Notes: a model not told the origin generated them from the letters alone. Counted from the stretch's first letter, positions 1-9,619 are shown. The stretch: DNA of 64,000 nucleotides from Mantamonas sphyraenae (GCA_026936335.1 JAPMXV010000008.1:62001-126000), one strand, 5' to 3'. Program-made: numbers and translations.

Positions 1-1
1 G

Positions 2-487
2 CGAAGCAACAAACGCAAGCAAAGCAATGTGTACCATGCACGCAGGAGGGCCAAGAGGGGGAGGCCAGACACACATGCACCACAGGACAGCAAGCGCCAA
101 CGCATAGACAACAGCACTACCCAGGGAGCCCTTGCTGGCGTGGCCGTGGGGATCAATGCCGTCACGCGGCGCTTGGAGAAGGACAAGGCGGCTTTGGTTG
201 TTTTAGCCACGCGTGTGTATCCACGTGTGATGGTGCAACACATTGCACCCCTTGCTCATCGCCACAACGTCAAGATGCTACTGCTGGACGTCGACTCGGC
301 CCAACTTGGCGCAGCACTCGGTCTGCGTTCCGCCGCCGTCGTCGCCTTTGCCTCTGGGGACGATGCAGTGCCCGTGATCGAGCAGCTACAGCCGCTTGGA
401 AAGCTGGTGGATGCTTTTACTGACCAGCGTCTGCGTCCCAGGTCGGTGGCACCTGTGGGCAAGGCGACAGCGGAGAATGATGCTTGA
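2..487 (+). CDS. RPP38: RNase P/MRP protein Rpp38-like (L7Ae fold), 5' end outside window
   Basis: The frame is open from the first bases of the window, so the N-terminus and any earlier exon are missing. The visible part, about 160 residues, begins with a basic nuclear-type stretch (KRGRP, KRQRID). An L7Ae/Rpp38-type domain follows, with the motif GINAVTRRLEKDKAALVVLA, then a valine- and leucine-rich core ending LGLRSAAVVAF. Rpp38 proteins of this family bind the kink-turn of RNase P and RNase MRP RNA in the nucleolus and take part in 5' processing of tRNA. The G-x-N-x-V-T-R-x-L-E-K-D-K pattern fits Rpp38 better than NHP2 or SNU13. The gene ends with TGA and is followed by AT-rich sequence that is probably its 3' UTR. 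POP5, another subunit of the same enzyme, lies at 56.2-56.8 kb. Confidence 0.75.
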   Translation, partial: RSNKRKQSNVYHARRRAKRGRPDTHAPQDSKRQRIDNSTTQGALAGVAVGINAVTRRLEKDKAALVVLATRVYPRVMVQHIAPLAHRHNVKMLLLDVDSAQLGAALGLRSAAVVAFASGDDAVPVIEQLQPLGKLVDAFTDQRLRPRSVAPVGKATAENDA

Positions 488-1182
488 ATTTTGATTCATT
501 TGAGAATATGTGTGATCACATGGAAATGTAAATTAAGTTGTGAATCAAAAATTGTGTTCCCTCCAGTGGAGGCTTGTACACGTGTCTGTACATGGCTGCC
601 GACGGCATGTGGTGACCATCCTGGCTCAGATTACCCTTCCCAGATGGTATCTGAATCGGGCGCAGCGCTGGTTTTGGGTCAGTGCGGACTTGAGGGCGCG
701 CACGGAAACCCAACTCTTCGCATTCCCCCCGTTTGACTTCACACGTTCACAACAAACAGGCTTCACTACATGCTTTGTCTGTTCTTCCTCCTATCTGTGT
801 TTGCCCTCGTCTCCGCTGACACAGGGCGAATCGTAAAGATTGCCGATTTTGTCCACAAAACTTCCGTGGGTTCTCCTGACCATTGAGCTCATCCTGGGCA
901 TGTTTGCAGACAACCACTTTGAACCCAAGCTGATTTACACCATGAACATCATCTTTGACGAGGTTCTGTCCATCCACGCGCAGTTCCCAGCTGAAAAGAT
1001 CTGAGGACGCGAACGTTGTGCCTGCACGCCACACTACGCACTCCACGTCCACACAGATGCCTCTGAAATGGACATCCATCGCCACTCTCATGTCTTCCAC
1101 ACCAAGCATCCCCACCTTGCAGCCATCCAGAGGGAGGGAGGGAGAGAAGAGGGGACAGCTCCATTTTGCACCGAAACACAGC
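488..1182. other. Gene-poor stretch between Rpp38-like and IMPase genes
   Basis: The first 100 bases are AT-rich, unlike the rest of the window, and probably form the Rpp38-like 3' UTR. Bases 1005-1182 lie just beyond the stop of the minus-strand inositol monophosphatase and probably hold its 3' UTR. The only coding-like signal is a short plus-strand pair of frames at 770-1004, listed separately. I saw no tRNA-like or repeat structure here. Confidence 0.5.
770..1004 (+). CDS. Possible small secreted or membrane protein, frame broken
   Basis: An ATG at 770 opens a frame whose first 16 residues look like a signal peptide (MLCLFFLLSVFALVSA). It stays open for 38 residues and stops at TGA near 884. 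From about 856, the frame shifted by one base reads on as LPWVLLTIELILGMFADNHF and then a further 25 residues before TGA at 1002. Both halves look protein-coding in composition. The join falls at an AAAA run near 857-860; one A fewer would make a single frame of about 77 residues. A 22-base GT-AG intron starting at the GTGGGT near 866 would also restore frame, but would be far shorter than any other intron here. I do not recognise the product, and it could be chance. Confidence 0.25.
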
Positions 1183-2396
1183 CTACTCCTCATGCTGTTC
1201 AACGTCACCCTGTGCCCGAGAGAGCTGTGCATCGTCGTCTTGGCCATCATCGACGCTTTTGTCGAGGACATCCACAAAGGCTTTGGCTACGTTTGGGGCG
1301 ACGGCCATGACACGCCCATGGCACAAGTCAAAGTCATCCGTGAGTGGATCTGTGCAAATGCCACCGGCCTCACGGACAATGACAGCACCAGCAGCACAAT
1401 CCCATGCCTTGATGGTGTACTCATAATAGCAATCAAGCCTACCACAGGCCACACTGCACATGTCCAGGGCACAGGATCCCAAACGACGCATGGCTTGGCA
1501 CTCATCCAGCACCACATTCAGGTTTCGTTTGGCCAGAGACATGTACTTGTGCTGTCTGTCGGTGGGCCATCCACATGCCACCAGACATTGCTTCAACGAA
1601 CTTGTCTCGGACGCCTGGATGCTCTTGCCATTCAGAGTGGCCCCCATGCCCTTGCGTGCCACAAACAGTTCATCCAAGATGGCATTGTACACCACTCCCA
1701 GCACAGGTTCACGTCCAACTGCAAGCCCAATCGACACACATGTCCACGGCAGACTGTGCACAAAGTTCGTGGTCCCGTCAATGGGATCCACAATCCATGT
1801 GGGCTGTGTCATGTCATGTCATCGTGCATCCCCAGCAGCCACCCCAAAGCAGAGTCCCCCGCGTTTGGGTCCCATTTCCAGTGTGTCAGTGTCTTGTGCA
1901 CACCCGAGTGACGTCATTGCGTTCACCCCACACCTGAATTCCCCTCCTATCCTACTCCATCCAACGGCTGACCTATTGCACACCCCCTCCTCCTCCTCCT
2001 CACCACACACACACACACACATGCTCCCCATTCCTCCCCTATGAACGTACCTCGTCGCCTACTGCGTACGCTCCGCCGCCCTCAAACGTTGTCTCTTCCC
2101 CCAGGAAGCTGTGTTCCGGAAACGTCTCCTCCACCATAGCCTTCAACGCAATCTCAATCTCCCTGGATCCCACCCAGTTCACCGAGTGTGTGTGAGTGTG
2201 TGTGTGTGTGTGTGTGTGCGTGGTGCCCGTCTTGGCGTGAAACTCACTGGTCCGTCGCCGTCACCAGGTCCACGGGGTTCTTAAAGTCCACATCCTTGTC
2301 TTTGGCATAAAACGTCTCCATGGTACGCTTGCCAGCCTCCTTGGCCATGGCCAGTGCCAGTTCCAATTCCTTTTCCAATCCCTCACTTGTGCTCAT
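1183..2396 (-). CDS. IMPA1: Inositol monophosphatase
   Basis: Three exons (2396-2248, 2162-2051, 1803-1183) join with consistent phase to 293 codons. Human IMPA1, for comparison, is 277 residues. The enzyme removes phosphate from inositol monophosphates in the cytosol, supplying free inositol for phosphoinositide synthesis, and depends on Mg2+. The family motifs are all present: TATDQ then FLGEET (metal-binding glutamate), WIVDPIDGTTNFVH (metal-binding DPIDGT), and AWDCAAGAVIVREAGG near the C-terminus. The first intron contains a CA repeat on the sense strand. An in-frame ATG at 2423 could add nine residues; I chose 2396 because MSTSEGLEKEL begins the helical region. The gene is divergent from the nuclease-fold gene starting at 2466. 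Confidence 0.93.
2186..2221. repeat. TG repeat in IMPase intron 1 (CA on coding strand)
   Basis: About 17 TG units, lightly interrupted, fill most of the intron upstream of its 3' splice site on the minus strand. Confidence 0.8.
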
Positions 2397-2465
2397 CCTT
2401 GTCCCAAGTGTGTCAGTCTGCATCGGCTCCCGCTGCGCCGCACCACCCACCAAAGACCACCACAC
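2397..2465. promoter_or_regulatory. 69-base divergent promoter, IMPase / EEP-fold protein
   Basis: The start codons of two head-to-head genes are only 69 bases apart (42 if IMPase starts at 2423). No TATA-like element is visible, so both transcripts must start from overlapping or very short control sequences. Confidence 0.45.
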
Positions 2466-3809
2466 ATGCCACACCCTGGGTCAGCTGCGTGGCATGTGCT
2501 CATCGTCACCATGACTCTGTGCGTGGTTTCCCTGGGCGTCGGTGTGCACGCATACACGTACGAGGCGTGCGCACAGGCGCCACCGGTTCCTGAAGATCGA
2601 CGCGCCGACGCCTCTCGCTTGCGGGTGGCCTCGTTCAACACAGAATGGCTGTTTTCCGGCATGCATGGCCCTTCGTACAGTCCACGTAAAAGTGCTGCGG
2701 ATGGAGATGCCCATCTGGCCAATGTGTCCTCTGTGCTGCCGCAATTGGACGCCGATGTGCTTGCGCTGGTGGAGGTGGAGGATTGTGCGATGTTGCGCCG
2801 CCTGGCAGACGCCGTGCCGGCCATGCGATACAAACCGTATCTGGTGTTGGGTACAGACACATCCACTCGTCAGAATGTGGGTCTTCTCACACGTGTCGAT
2901 CCCGTGGAGGATCTGAGCCGCACGGAAAACCGCACGGGGTGGCCTTTGCCCGGGTCAACGTGTGGGTACACCGGTGGCAGCAGTCACAGCACAGGAGTGA
3001 CCAAACATCTGTTTACCCGCTTGCGTGTGTCTGGTCACACGGTGGCCCTGTGTGTGTTGCACTTGTTGGCCATTCCCACCGATGCGTCGCGGTGTGCACA
3101 CAGAGAGGGCCAGGCAACGGTGATTCGACAACACTTGGACAGTTGGATCGCATCATCGTCACCCTCTGTGGACACTGTGATGGTGATGGGTGATTTCAAC
3201 GACTACAGTCGGGAGGTGGCGGATGTGAACAACAACACACCCACCTCACGGGTCCTGGACATTGTCCGTGGCCAAGACTTGACCAATGTCGTGGCCAACA
3301 TCAGCCACGCGCAACGTTATTCCAACTGGTACGACCGGAATCACAACAATGTGGACGATGGGGGCAACGAACGCTCCCAGATCGACCACCTGCTGGTGTC
3401 CACACGTGCCCTCCAACACGACGCATCTCTGCGTCTCACCTCGGCATACATGATGCACACATATAACCCTGCCCTCATCAGTGACCATTGGCCCCTTGTG
3501 GCAGATTTCCAGGTCACAGCTGCCACCCCCACCCCCACCCCCACCCCCAATCCCAACGGTTCCGAATCGGGTGACACTGTGCCTGTCATCCTGCCTGGTG
3601 TGTTGGCCAATCCCGACAGGCAAACGTCACGGGATGCAGCCAATCTGGTGTCTGCGATCCTCGCCTTGGAAATCCTGCTGGTGGTGGGCACTCTGGTGGC
3701 TGTGCGGGTGTACTGGCCCCTGGGTGGAAGCCATCAGGACGATGATGTGCCACGACGCAGTCTGCTGGACGACCAAGACCAGCAAGCAGGAGCAGATGAG
3801 GAAACATGA
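2466..3809 (+). CDS. Membrane-anchored endonuclease/exonuclease/phosphatase-fold protein
   Basis: A single exon of 447 codons. A secretion signal is visible (VLIVTMTLCVVSLGVGVHA), so translation may start at the first ATG or at the second, position 2511. The EEP-fold core follows: ASFNTEWLF, a metal-binding glutamate in LALVEVED, a GDFND motif (VMGDFNDYS), and the C-terminal SDHWPLVADF with the catalytic Asp-His pair. After the domain comes a PT-repeat linker (PTPTPTPNPN) and one transmembrane helix (LVSAILALEILLVVGTLVAV) with a short acidic tail. This suggests a type I membrane protein with a catalytic domain outside the cytosol or in the secretory lumen. The family covers DNases, sphingomyelinases and inositol phosphatases; substrate cannot be read from the sequence. 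The C-terminal anchor is less common than soluble forms. Confidence 0.85.
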   Translation: MPHPGSAAWHVLIVTMTLCVVSLGVGVHAYTYEACAQAPPVPEDRRADASRLRVASFNTEWLFSGMHGPSYSPRKSAADGDAHLANVSSVLPQLDADVLALVEVEDCAMLRRLADAVPAMRYKPYLVLGTDTSTRQNVGLLTRVDPVEDLSRTENRTGWPLPGSTCGYTGGSSHSTGVTKHLFTRLRVSGHTVALCVLHLLAIPTDASRCAHREGQATVIRQHLDSWIASSSPSVDTVMVMGDFNDYSREVADVNNNTPTSRVLDIVRGQDLTNVVANISHAQRYSNWYDRNHNNVDDGGNERSQIDHLLVSTRALQHDASLRLTSAYMMHTYNPALISDHWPLVADFQVTAATPTPTPTPNPNGSESGDTVPVILPGVLANPDRQTSRDAANLVSAILALEILLVVGTLVAVRVYWPLGGSHQDDDVPRRSLLDDQDQQAGADEET

Positions 3810-3849
3810 TGAATGAGATCCCACACACACACACACTCTCTCTCTCTCT

Positions 3850-5415
3850 TCACTCTCCTTTGCCACTCTTGCGCTCAATCTCATCCAACATGGAGGCAGC
3901 CATGGTGTCGGAGGCCACATTGATGGCTGTGCGACAGCGATCGAGAAACCAATCGACGCTAAGAAGCAACTCAATGCCCGTCAGGGGCAATCCAGCCGCC
4001 TGCAAGACCATGACCATGGTGACCAATCCAGCCTCTGGGATGCCTGCAGCACCCACAGCAGCCAATGTGGCAGTGACGGCAATGACAATGACCCTGCCTG
4101 CGTCCAAGGGGATGCCATGCACCTGCGCGATAAACACGGCTGCGACCCCCTCATACAACGCAGAACCGCTCATGTTGATGGTGGCACCCAGGGGCAGGAC
4201 AAAGTTTGCAGTGAGTTCATCCACGCCTGCGTTGGTGACATTGGTGATGGTGATGGGAAGGGTGGCCGAGGAGGAGGCAGTGCCAAAGGCGGTGAGGATT
4301 GCCTGGGAGACGGAACGCAGGTAATGGTAAGGGTTGCGTCGTGTGATGGCATAGAACATGACACACAGGGTGCCAGCGCCGTGAATCAACAATCCCAACA
4401 GCACACACAACACATACAAGCCCAACTTGGCCAGCAAGTCCCAAAAGTCTGGGTTGCCAGCCAATCGAGCGCAAATCAAGGAGGCCACGCCGAGGGGCAC
4501 CGTCCACACCACCACCTTTACCATGCGCATCAATGCTTCGTTGGTGGCTGTGAAAAAGTCGATGACAGGACGTGCCTGTGCCGATGGCATGCGCGCAAGG
4601 ACGGAGCCAAAGAAGAGGGAAAACACAATGAGACCCAGGACGTTGAAGTCGTACGCTGCCTCCACCAGGTTGTCGGTCAACATGCTCTTGATGATGCCCA
4701 TGATGGAGTCAAAGAGACTGGTGTCGGGTCGGTCGCCCTCGGGCACGGCGTTGAGATCAGCCCCAGCAGCACCGGGTTGGATGATGGCCACCAGGGTCAG
4801 ACCCAACACCACTGCCAACAGCGTGATGCTCAGGAACATGAGAATGGTGTTGCGACCCAAATGGCCACTGGTGATGTGATGGGGTGTTTCCTCGGAGGAG
4901 GAGGAGGAGGAGGAGGAGGAGGATGCTGCTGCTGCTTCTTCCGGGTCGTTGTTGCCCCGGGAAGGGGCACGGTGACGTGAATGGCCAGCCTGTGATTGTT
5001 GTGCTTGGGACAGTTTGCCCAAGGAGGAGACGCCGACAATCATGGAGGCCACAATCAATGGGGTCACCAGCATTTTCAGCACGCGGAGCAGAAGGGTGCC
5101 TGGCAGACCCAACACCTCCACGGTTTCTCGGCTGGGATGGCCATACGCGCCCACCAGACCGCCCACAAGGCCACCCACAAGCACACCCAGCACGGTTAGA
5201 CTGATGATGAGTTGGGATTCGGTGAGGCGAAGCACACGGCCGCCACACAGGGTCCAGACAAACTGGTGTTCCGCAGCCGCTGGGTGGCTTCGCAGCGGAG
5301 TGTCTTCACGCCCCTCCCGTGTCCGCATGCCGCCTTGTCCACGCTCCTCCACCACCCCACGGATATCATCCAGTGCTTCTTCGTCGCCGTCGTTGAATGT
5401 GTTGTACCCGGACAT
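3850..5415 (-). CDS. SLC1-family Na+-coupled amino-acid (glutamate-type) transporter
   Basis: One exon of 521 codons, starting at MSGYNTF because the upstream in-frame residues are arginine-rich and run towards the divergent gene. The protein is a sodium:dicarboxylate symporter with the usual eight membrane segments and two re-entrant loops. The serine-rich hairpin SSSATLPITITN is present. So is the TM8 signature LDRCRTAINVASD, whose Arg (the one that reads acidic side chains in EAATs), Thr, Asn and Asp are kept; acidic amino acids are therefore the likely substrate. The TM7 motif, NMDGT in most of the family, reads NMSGS here near residue 415, losing the sodium-site aspartate. A serine run of ten plus acidic residues lies in the TM3-TM4 region, where EAATs also carry insertions. 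The gene converges on the EEP-fold gene with 40 bases between stops. Confidence 0.92.
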   Translation of the reverse strand: MSGYNTFNDGDEEALDDIRGVVEERGQGGMRTREGREDTPLRSHPAAAEHQFVWTLCGGRVLRLTESQLIISLTVLGVLVGGLVGGLVGAYGHPSRETVEVLGLPGTLLLRVLKMLVTPLIVASMIVGVSSLGKLSQAQQSQAGHSRHRAPSRGNNDPEEAAAASSSSSSSSSSEETPHHITSGHLGRNTILMFLSITLLAVVLGLTLVAIIQPGAAGADLNAVPEGDRPDTSLFDSIMGIIKSMLTDNLVEAAYDFNVLGLIVFSLFFGSVLARMPSAQARPVIDFFTATNEALMRMVKVVVWTVPLGVASLICARLAGNPDFWDLLAKLGLYVLCVLLGLLIHGAGTLCVMFYAITRRNPYHYLRSVSQAILTAFGTASSSATLPITITNVTNAGVDELTANFVLPLGATINMSGSALYEGVAAVFIAQVHGIPLDAGRVIVIAVTATLAAVGAAGIPEAGLVTMVMVLQAAGLPLTGIELLLSVDWFLDRCRTAINVASDTMAASMLDEIERKSGKGE

Positions 5416-5465
5416 GATGCACCGCCGCCACAGCCAAAGGAAAGGGATTTGGCTTGGCTGCAACC
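5416..5465. promoter_or_regulatory. 50-base divergent promoter, SLC1 transporter / LRR-phosphatase
   Basis: Only 50 bases separate the two start codons. The stretch has an AAAGGAAAGGG purine block and no TATA-like element. Confidence 0.4.
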
Positions 5466-6808
5466 ATGGACGACGACGACTTTTTCGACGACGTCCTGGA
5501 CGAGCCCTGCGAGTGTCTCGACTTGTCCAACCAGTCATTGGACAGTGTGCCTGTGGACCAGGTGCAGGCTGTGGACGGTCTGGGAAGGTGAGGGTGGTGG
5601 TGGTGGGGTGTGTGTGAAGAAAGGGGGAAGGTGGGGAACCATGAGCAACTCACTCACACTCACTCATGACCATGGTGTGTCACCCCCCTCACCCCCCCCC
5701 CCCCCCCCTTTGTGTGTTGGTTACAGTCTCGATCTCAGTGGCAATGCCCTGACGAGTCTGGCGGATGTGGAGTTGCCCGAAAGTGTGACGTCGCTGGATC
5801 TGCGAGACAACAGGCTGACCTCGCTGGGCGAAGGCACCTTCCGTGGCTTGGCACACCTGCAAACCCTGAAACTGGACCACAACCAGCTCACTCACCTGCC
5901 TGATTCCTTGCTCAGACTCAGTTCCCTCAGCACGCTCACCCTGGAGCACAATGCATTCAGTGTCGACTCGCTACGCGGACGCAAAGCAACCTCGGTGCGT
6001 TTTCTCGATGCGTTTCCCCCACCCCACCTTACCGTCCCGCGTCGCCCTGCGTGCAGCCCGCCTGACACCACCTCTCTGGCCGCGTCATGGATGGGTCACC
6101 CTTCCCACCTGCACACAGCTCGTGGCTCCCTTTGGCTTCTCCTTTGTGCTGGACATGAAGAAGGGAAGCCAAGGCGACGAGGAAGCCACGTCCTCGTCTG
6201 GCAGCGTCGAGTCGCAGTCGACCATCATGACACACTACATGCAAGCGGAGGATGATGATGACACCAACACCACCAACACCAACACCACCGACGACAATGG
6301 TGTTGATGACGACGACGACGACGACGACGTGCCTGCCGTGGGTTTGGCAGGCTGTTCCAAACCTCAGTTTGCCCACGAAATCGTGGCCCTACGCGCCCTC
6401 AATGTGGGCCTGCTGGTCACCGCCCTGGCCAAACCCGACCTGAGTGCAGAAGTCACCGAACAACTGGAGGCGCTGGACATGCGTCGGCTGCATGTACATA
6501 CAATCAACGGGTGTGTGCCCTCGTTCAGCGACGTCGATGCCTTTGTGGCAGAGACCCACGCCTGCCTCAGCCAAGGCACCTCGGTTACGGTCCATTGCAT
6601 GGCTGGCAAGGGACGCACAGGCACCCTCCTTGCCTGCTACCTTGTTGCAAAGCGAAACATGGATTGGGCAAAGGCCGTCGCCTACATTCGCTCCAAACGG
6701 CCCGGATCCATCGAAACCGAGACCCAGGAGGATTTTGTGTACAGATACGCCCTGCATGTGCATGGCACAGCAACCGACGACAGCACAGCTGGAGGGGGTG
6801 TGGGATGA
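5466..6808 (+). CDS. Leucine-rich repeat / DUSP23-type phosphatase fusion
   Basis: Three exons (5466-5587, 5727-5994, 6119-6808) give 359 codons in phase. The acidic start MDDDDFFDDVLDE leads into about four leucine-rich repeats (residues 15-125: SLDLSGNALTSL, SLDLRDNRLTSL, TLKLDHNQLTHL, TLTLEHNAFS). A linker with Asp/Thr/Asn runs follows, then a cysteine phosphatase domain. Its active site near residue 288 is HCMAGKGRTGT (HCX5R), and RPGSIETETQEDFVYRY closely resembles the end of DUSP23/VHZ and atypical dual-specificity phosphatases. The catalytic Cys and Arg are intact, so activity is expected; the substrate is unknown. The LRR part could serve as a targeting module, as in other LRR-phosphatase combinations. 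Intron 1 contains a poly-C run. The start is 50 bases from the divergent SLC1 gene. Confidence 0.85.
5683..5711. repeat. Poly-C tract inside intron 1 of the LRR-phosphatase gene
   Basis: A nearly pure C run ending in CTTTGTGTG lies just ahead of the acceptor at 5726 and acts as its pyrimidine tract. Its exact length is vulnerable to sequencing error. Confidence 0.7.
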
Positions 6809-6853
6809 ACACTGAAAAACACGGGCCAAATTGGATAGAACGGATGAATTCCT

Positions 6854-8729
6854 TCACGTTGCGTTGTCACCCTGCTGCCTTTGCCTTCGACGCAGCAGGA
6901 ACTGGGCAGAGCGCAGACGGCGCTTGATGCGCTCATCCTCGTCCTCCGATGACTCGTCTTCCTCCTCAGCAGCCTTTTTCGCTTCCGCGTCCGCTTCTTC
7001 GTCCGTCGACTCGTCGTCCGACGGCACCTGTTCCTTCACCTCCTTGGGCAGTCGGATGCGATGGTCCACTTCAAACTTGTGGAAGAACGCACGCAGGCCA
7101 CGGTAGAACATAAACAACACCAGTGCTCTGTGTGTGTGGGTGTGTGGGTAGGTGTCAGTTGTCTCGTCTCCTTCCTCCCGCTCTCTGTCCCGCATCTACA
7201 GGGTACCCTGTGGACGTGCAGCAACATACACCCCTGTGGTGGCCAAGATGAATGACCAGATGAGGTTGCCCTTGGCACTCTTTGCAGCGTAGTAGAAGCA
7301 GACCATCCAGGAAAAGGCAAAGAGAAAGTAGGTAAAGATCTCGCGCACGGGTTTCCACGAGCGAGGAAAGGTGATGAGCATAAACAGGGCTCCAATGGCC
7401 GTAAACAGACAACAGGCAGTGAGCGCAACCATAAACTCTTCGCCTCCAGGCGAGTCGTAGATGCCAGTGGCCAGGCACACAAAGCACTGGGCAATGCCCA
7501 CCAGCAGGGTGTAAACCACCGCCCCATCACACTTGACAACACGTGCCAGCCCAAACGTGATGCCCACAAGCACAGCATACAACACACTGGCCACAATGCG
7601 CCACACAAGCTGTTCTGTGAGCGTGCCAATCAACACATCGGTGACAATCAGCGCCACCACGGCCGACAGCGTACCCACAAACAACGACTTGCGCCTGCCG
7701 ATGCCCTTCCACATGCCCGTCACACCACCCAGCAGCCACGCAGCCAGAATCAGCAATTGCTGGCTCAGACGGTTGGTTGGGATCAAGTAGGGGATGCCAA
7801 GGAACGTCAGCGCATCTGTGAGCAGCCGTGGCTTGAGACTGGGCGACACCACAAGGTAGAACGAATAGATGAATGTGGGCAGCCACAACATGGTCGATGC
7901 CACCCATGCTCCCACCCACTTCAGGGTCCCCTTCCGCTTCTTCATCCTGTGCAGCCGCACCGCGTCTGGGTTTGTAAACAGCCACCACCACAGCTTGCCG
8001 TAGTGTGCAGGGTTCCTCGAGTTCAGAGGGTATTCTTCAATCAGTCGATCTGTGCCGCAAGTGTGCAAGGAGCGGGGGTGAGCGATTGGGGTCCAAAGTT
8101 CCTGACGTCAACGCGCGCCTCTCTACACACGCGCACAGGGCGCCACCGACGCCATGACACGCACACACGGAACATCACACTCGCATTCACACGCTCGCTG
8201 TACACCTACCCAACTCATGTGCAAGATCTTCGGTGTCGCTGAGGGCCGCCAGCTCGGCTTCTTTGCGCTGCCGTTCCTCACGCAGCGGGCCGAGCACTTT
8301 GGCGGCCTCGGACTGCGACACGCCGTCCGACATGGGCGATCCTGCCTCCTCCGCATCTGCAAATTGGCCCGTGTGTGTGTTGGGTGACCCGTGTGTGCCA
8401 GGAAGCTCCACACGCTGGCCATTGGCGTCGTAAAACTCGTACACCAGCGGGTTTCCGTCTTCATCCGTCGCTGGCAGCTCGTCCATGTTCACGTCGTCCA
8501 ACGAAGCAAAGTGGTATGTTTCCAACACATCCCCATCGCCCAATTCATCGTCTCCATCCACCTCATACCCTTCGAATGCCTCGTCTTCAGCCGTCACTTC
8601 CTCGTACTCTCCGTCCAGCCCGTACGACTCCTCCTCCTCCTCCTCCTCCTCCAGGTCATCCTCCGTCATCATCCGCGGCACCTGTGTAGGCGACCGCTCC
8701 ACTCCCGGCGACGTGTCCCGTTGGCTCAT
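6854..8729 (-). CDS. Polytopic membrane protein of unknown function
   Basis: Three exons (8729-8210, 8049-7207, 7125-6854) join in phase to 544 codons. The first 170 residues are hydrophilic and strongly acidic, with a glutamate run near 30 and DEDGNPLVYEFYDANGQRVE. The sequence LAHELDRLIEEYPLN spans the first splice. Residues 205-450 hold roughly eight or nine hydrophobic segments, for example VASTMLWLPTFIYSFYLVV, SLFVGTLSAVVALIVTDVLI and FMVALTACCLFTAIGALFML. The C-terminal 80 residues are again acidic and then arginine-rich (RRRQRQQ). I do not recognise the family; a transporter or a scramblase-like protein are both possible. The second acceptor is set at CAGAG rather than the preceding CAG because only this keeps the membrane frame. 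Its first ATG overlaps the ATG of the divergent TMEM249-like gene. Confidence 0.7.
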
Positions 8730-9596
8730 GGGGCGTTGTGTTGGCGATGCTGCGCTGGCGCAGGCAGAAGCGTTCGCTGGCATGGGCATCTGGCAAAACT
8801 GGCCGCGGCTCTTTGCCTCTGCCGAGGAGATGCTGGATGAGAACATGCGGCGCAATCCCACATACCCTTTCACTCATGTCTACGGCAGCAGTACGTGTGT
8901 GTGTGTGTGTGTGTGCTGTGTGTGTGTAAAACGCGGGTGCAATCAACGTGCTGACACTTGGTGACCCCCACAGCGTACACATACCGTGCCAAACACCCAA
9001 ACTACACCTACTCGATGATGCTGCTGGGGTTTTCGCTGCTCATTAGTCTTCTATTTATCGCTTTGGAACTCTACGGAGAGGTAAGCAGCGGGCGGGAAAG
9101 CATGCTCGGGAAAACGGCCGGCTCACATCCTCATCGCTCACCTGCTCGCCCTGCCTTCCCCCCCCCCCAACCCGCACCTTGCCACCACCCGTCACAGTTC
9201 TACTTTCTGCTGCCCCTGTTTGGTGTCATTGTGGGCGCACTGTCGCTGTACGAGTACCGCGAGCCTCGCGAGTACTGGCTCCACGGGAGCGAGAAGCAGT
9301 ACGAGTTCAAGGTGGGAGAGGCCACAGTGACGCGTGGGGATTACTACAACGTGTATGTGCGGCTGCGACGCAAGATTGGCGCCCAACGACCCGTTTACTA
9401 TCTGATTGTCAATGCATTTGGCATGGAGAAGCTGGTGTTGAGCAGGACCACCAGCAGCGCACGAGGACTGCGTCTTCTGGGCCAGCAACTGGCTGCCAAC
9501 CTCAACATCAACTACTTTGACGAAGCAAACATCTCCAAGCATCATGTGGTTCGTCATCTGCGTCCTGTCAGGCTCAAGGTCAAGAGCACAGGCTGA
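8728..9596 (+). CDS. TMEM249: TMEM249-like (CatSper-associated) membrane protein
   Basis: Three exons (8728-8890, 8974-9080, 9198-9596) give 222 codons. Two membrane segments stand close together: MMLLGFSLLISLLFIALELY and FYFLLPLFGVIVGALSLY. A cytosolic beta-rich part follows, ending LNINYFDEANISKHHVVRHL. That last motif and the two-helix layout match my recollection of TMEM249, an auxiliary subunit of the sperm CatSper calcium channel; no search was done. If correct, the gene points to a CatSper-type channel in the flagellum of this organism. An alternative start at the Met of MGIWQNW (near 8782) would avoid the overlap with the divergent gene's ATG. The stop is 23 bases before the sphingosine kinase ATG. 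Confidence 0.55.
8891..8928 (+). repeat. TG repeat next to the donor of TMEM249-like intron 1
   Basis: The donor GTACGT runs directly into a TG repeat on the sense strand, the reverse arrangement from the CA repeats near acceptors. Confidence 0.8.
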
Positions 9597-9619
9597 ACCA
9601 ATCAAAATCCACTTCAAGC

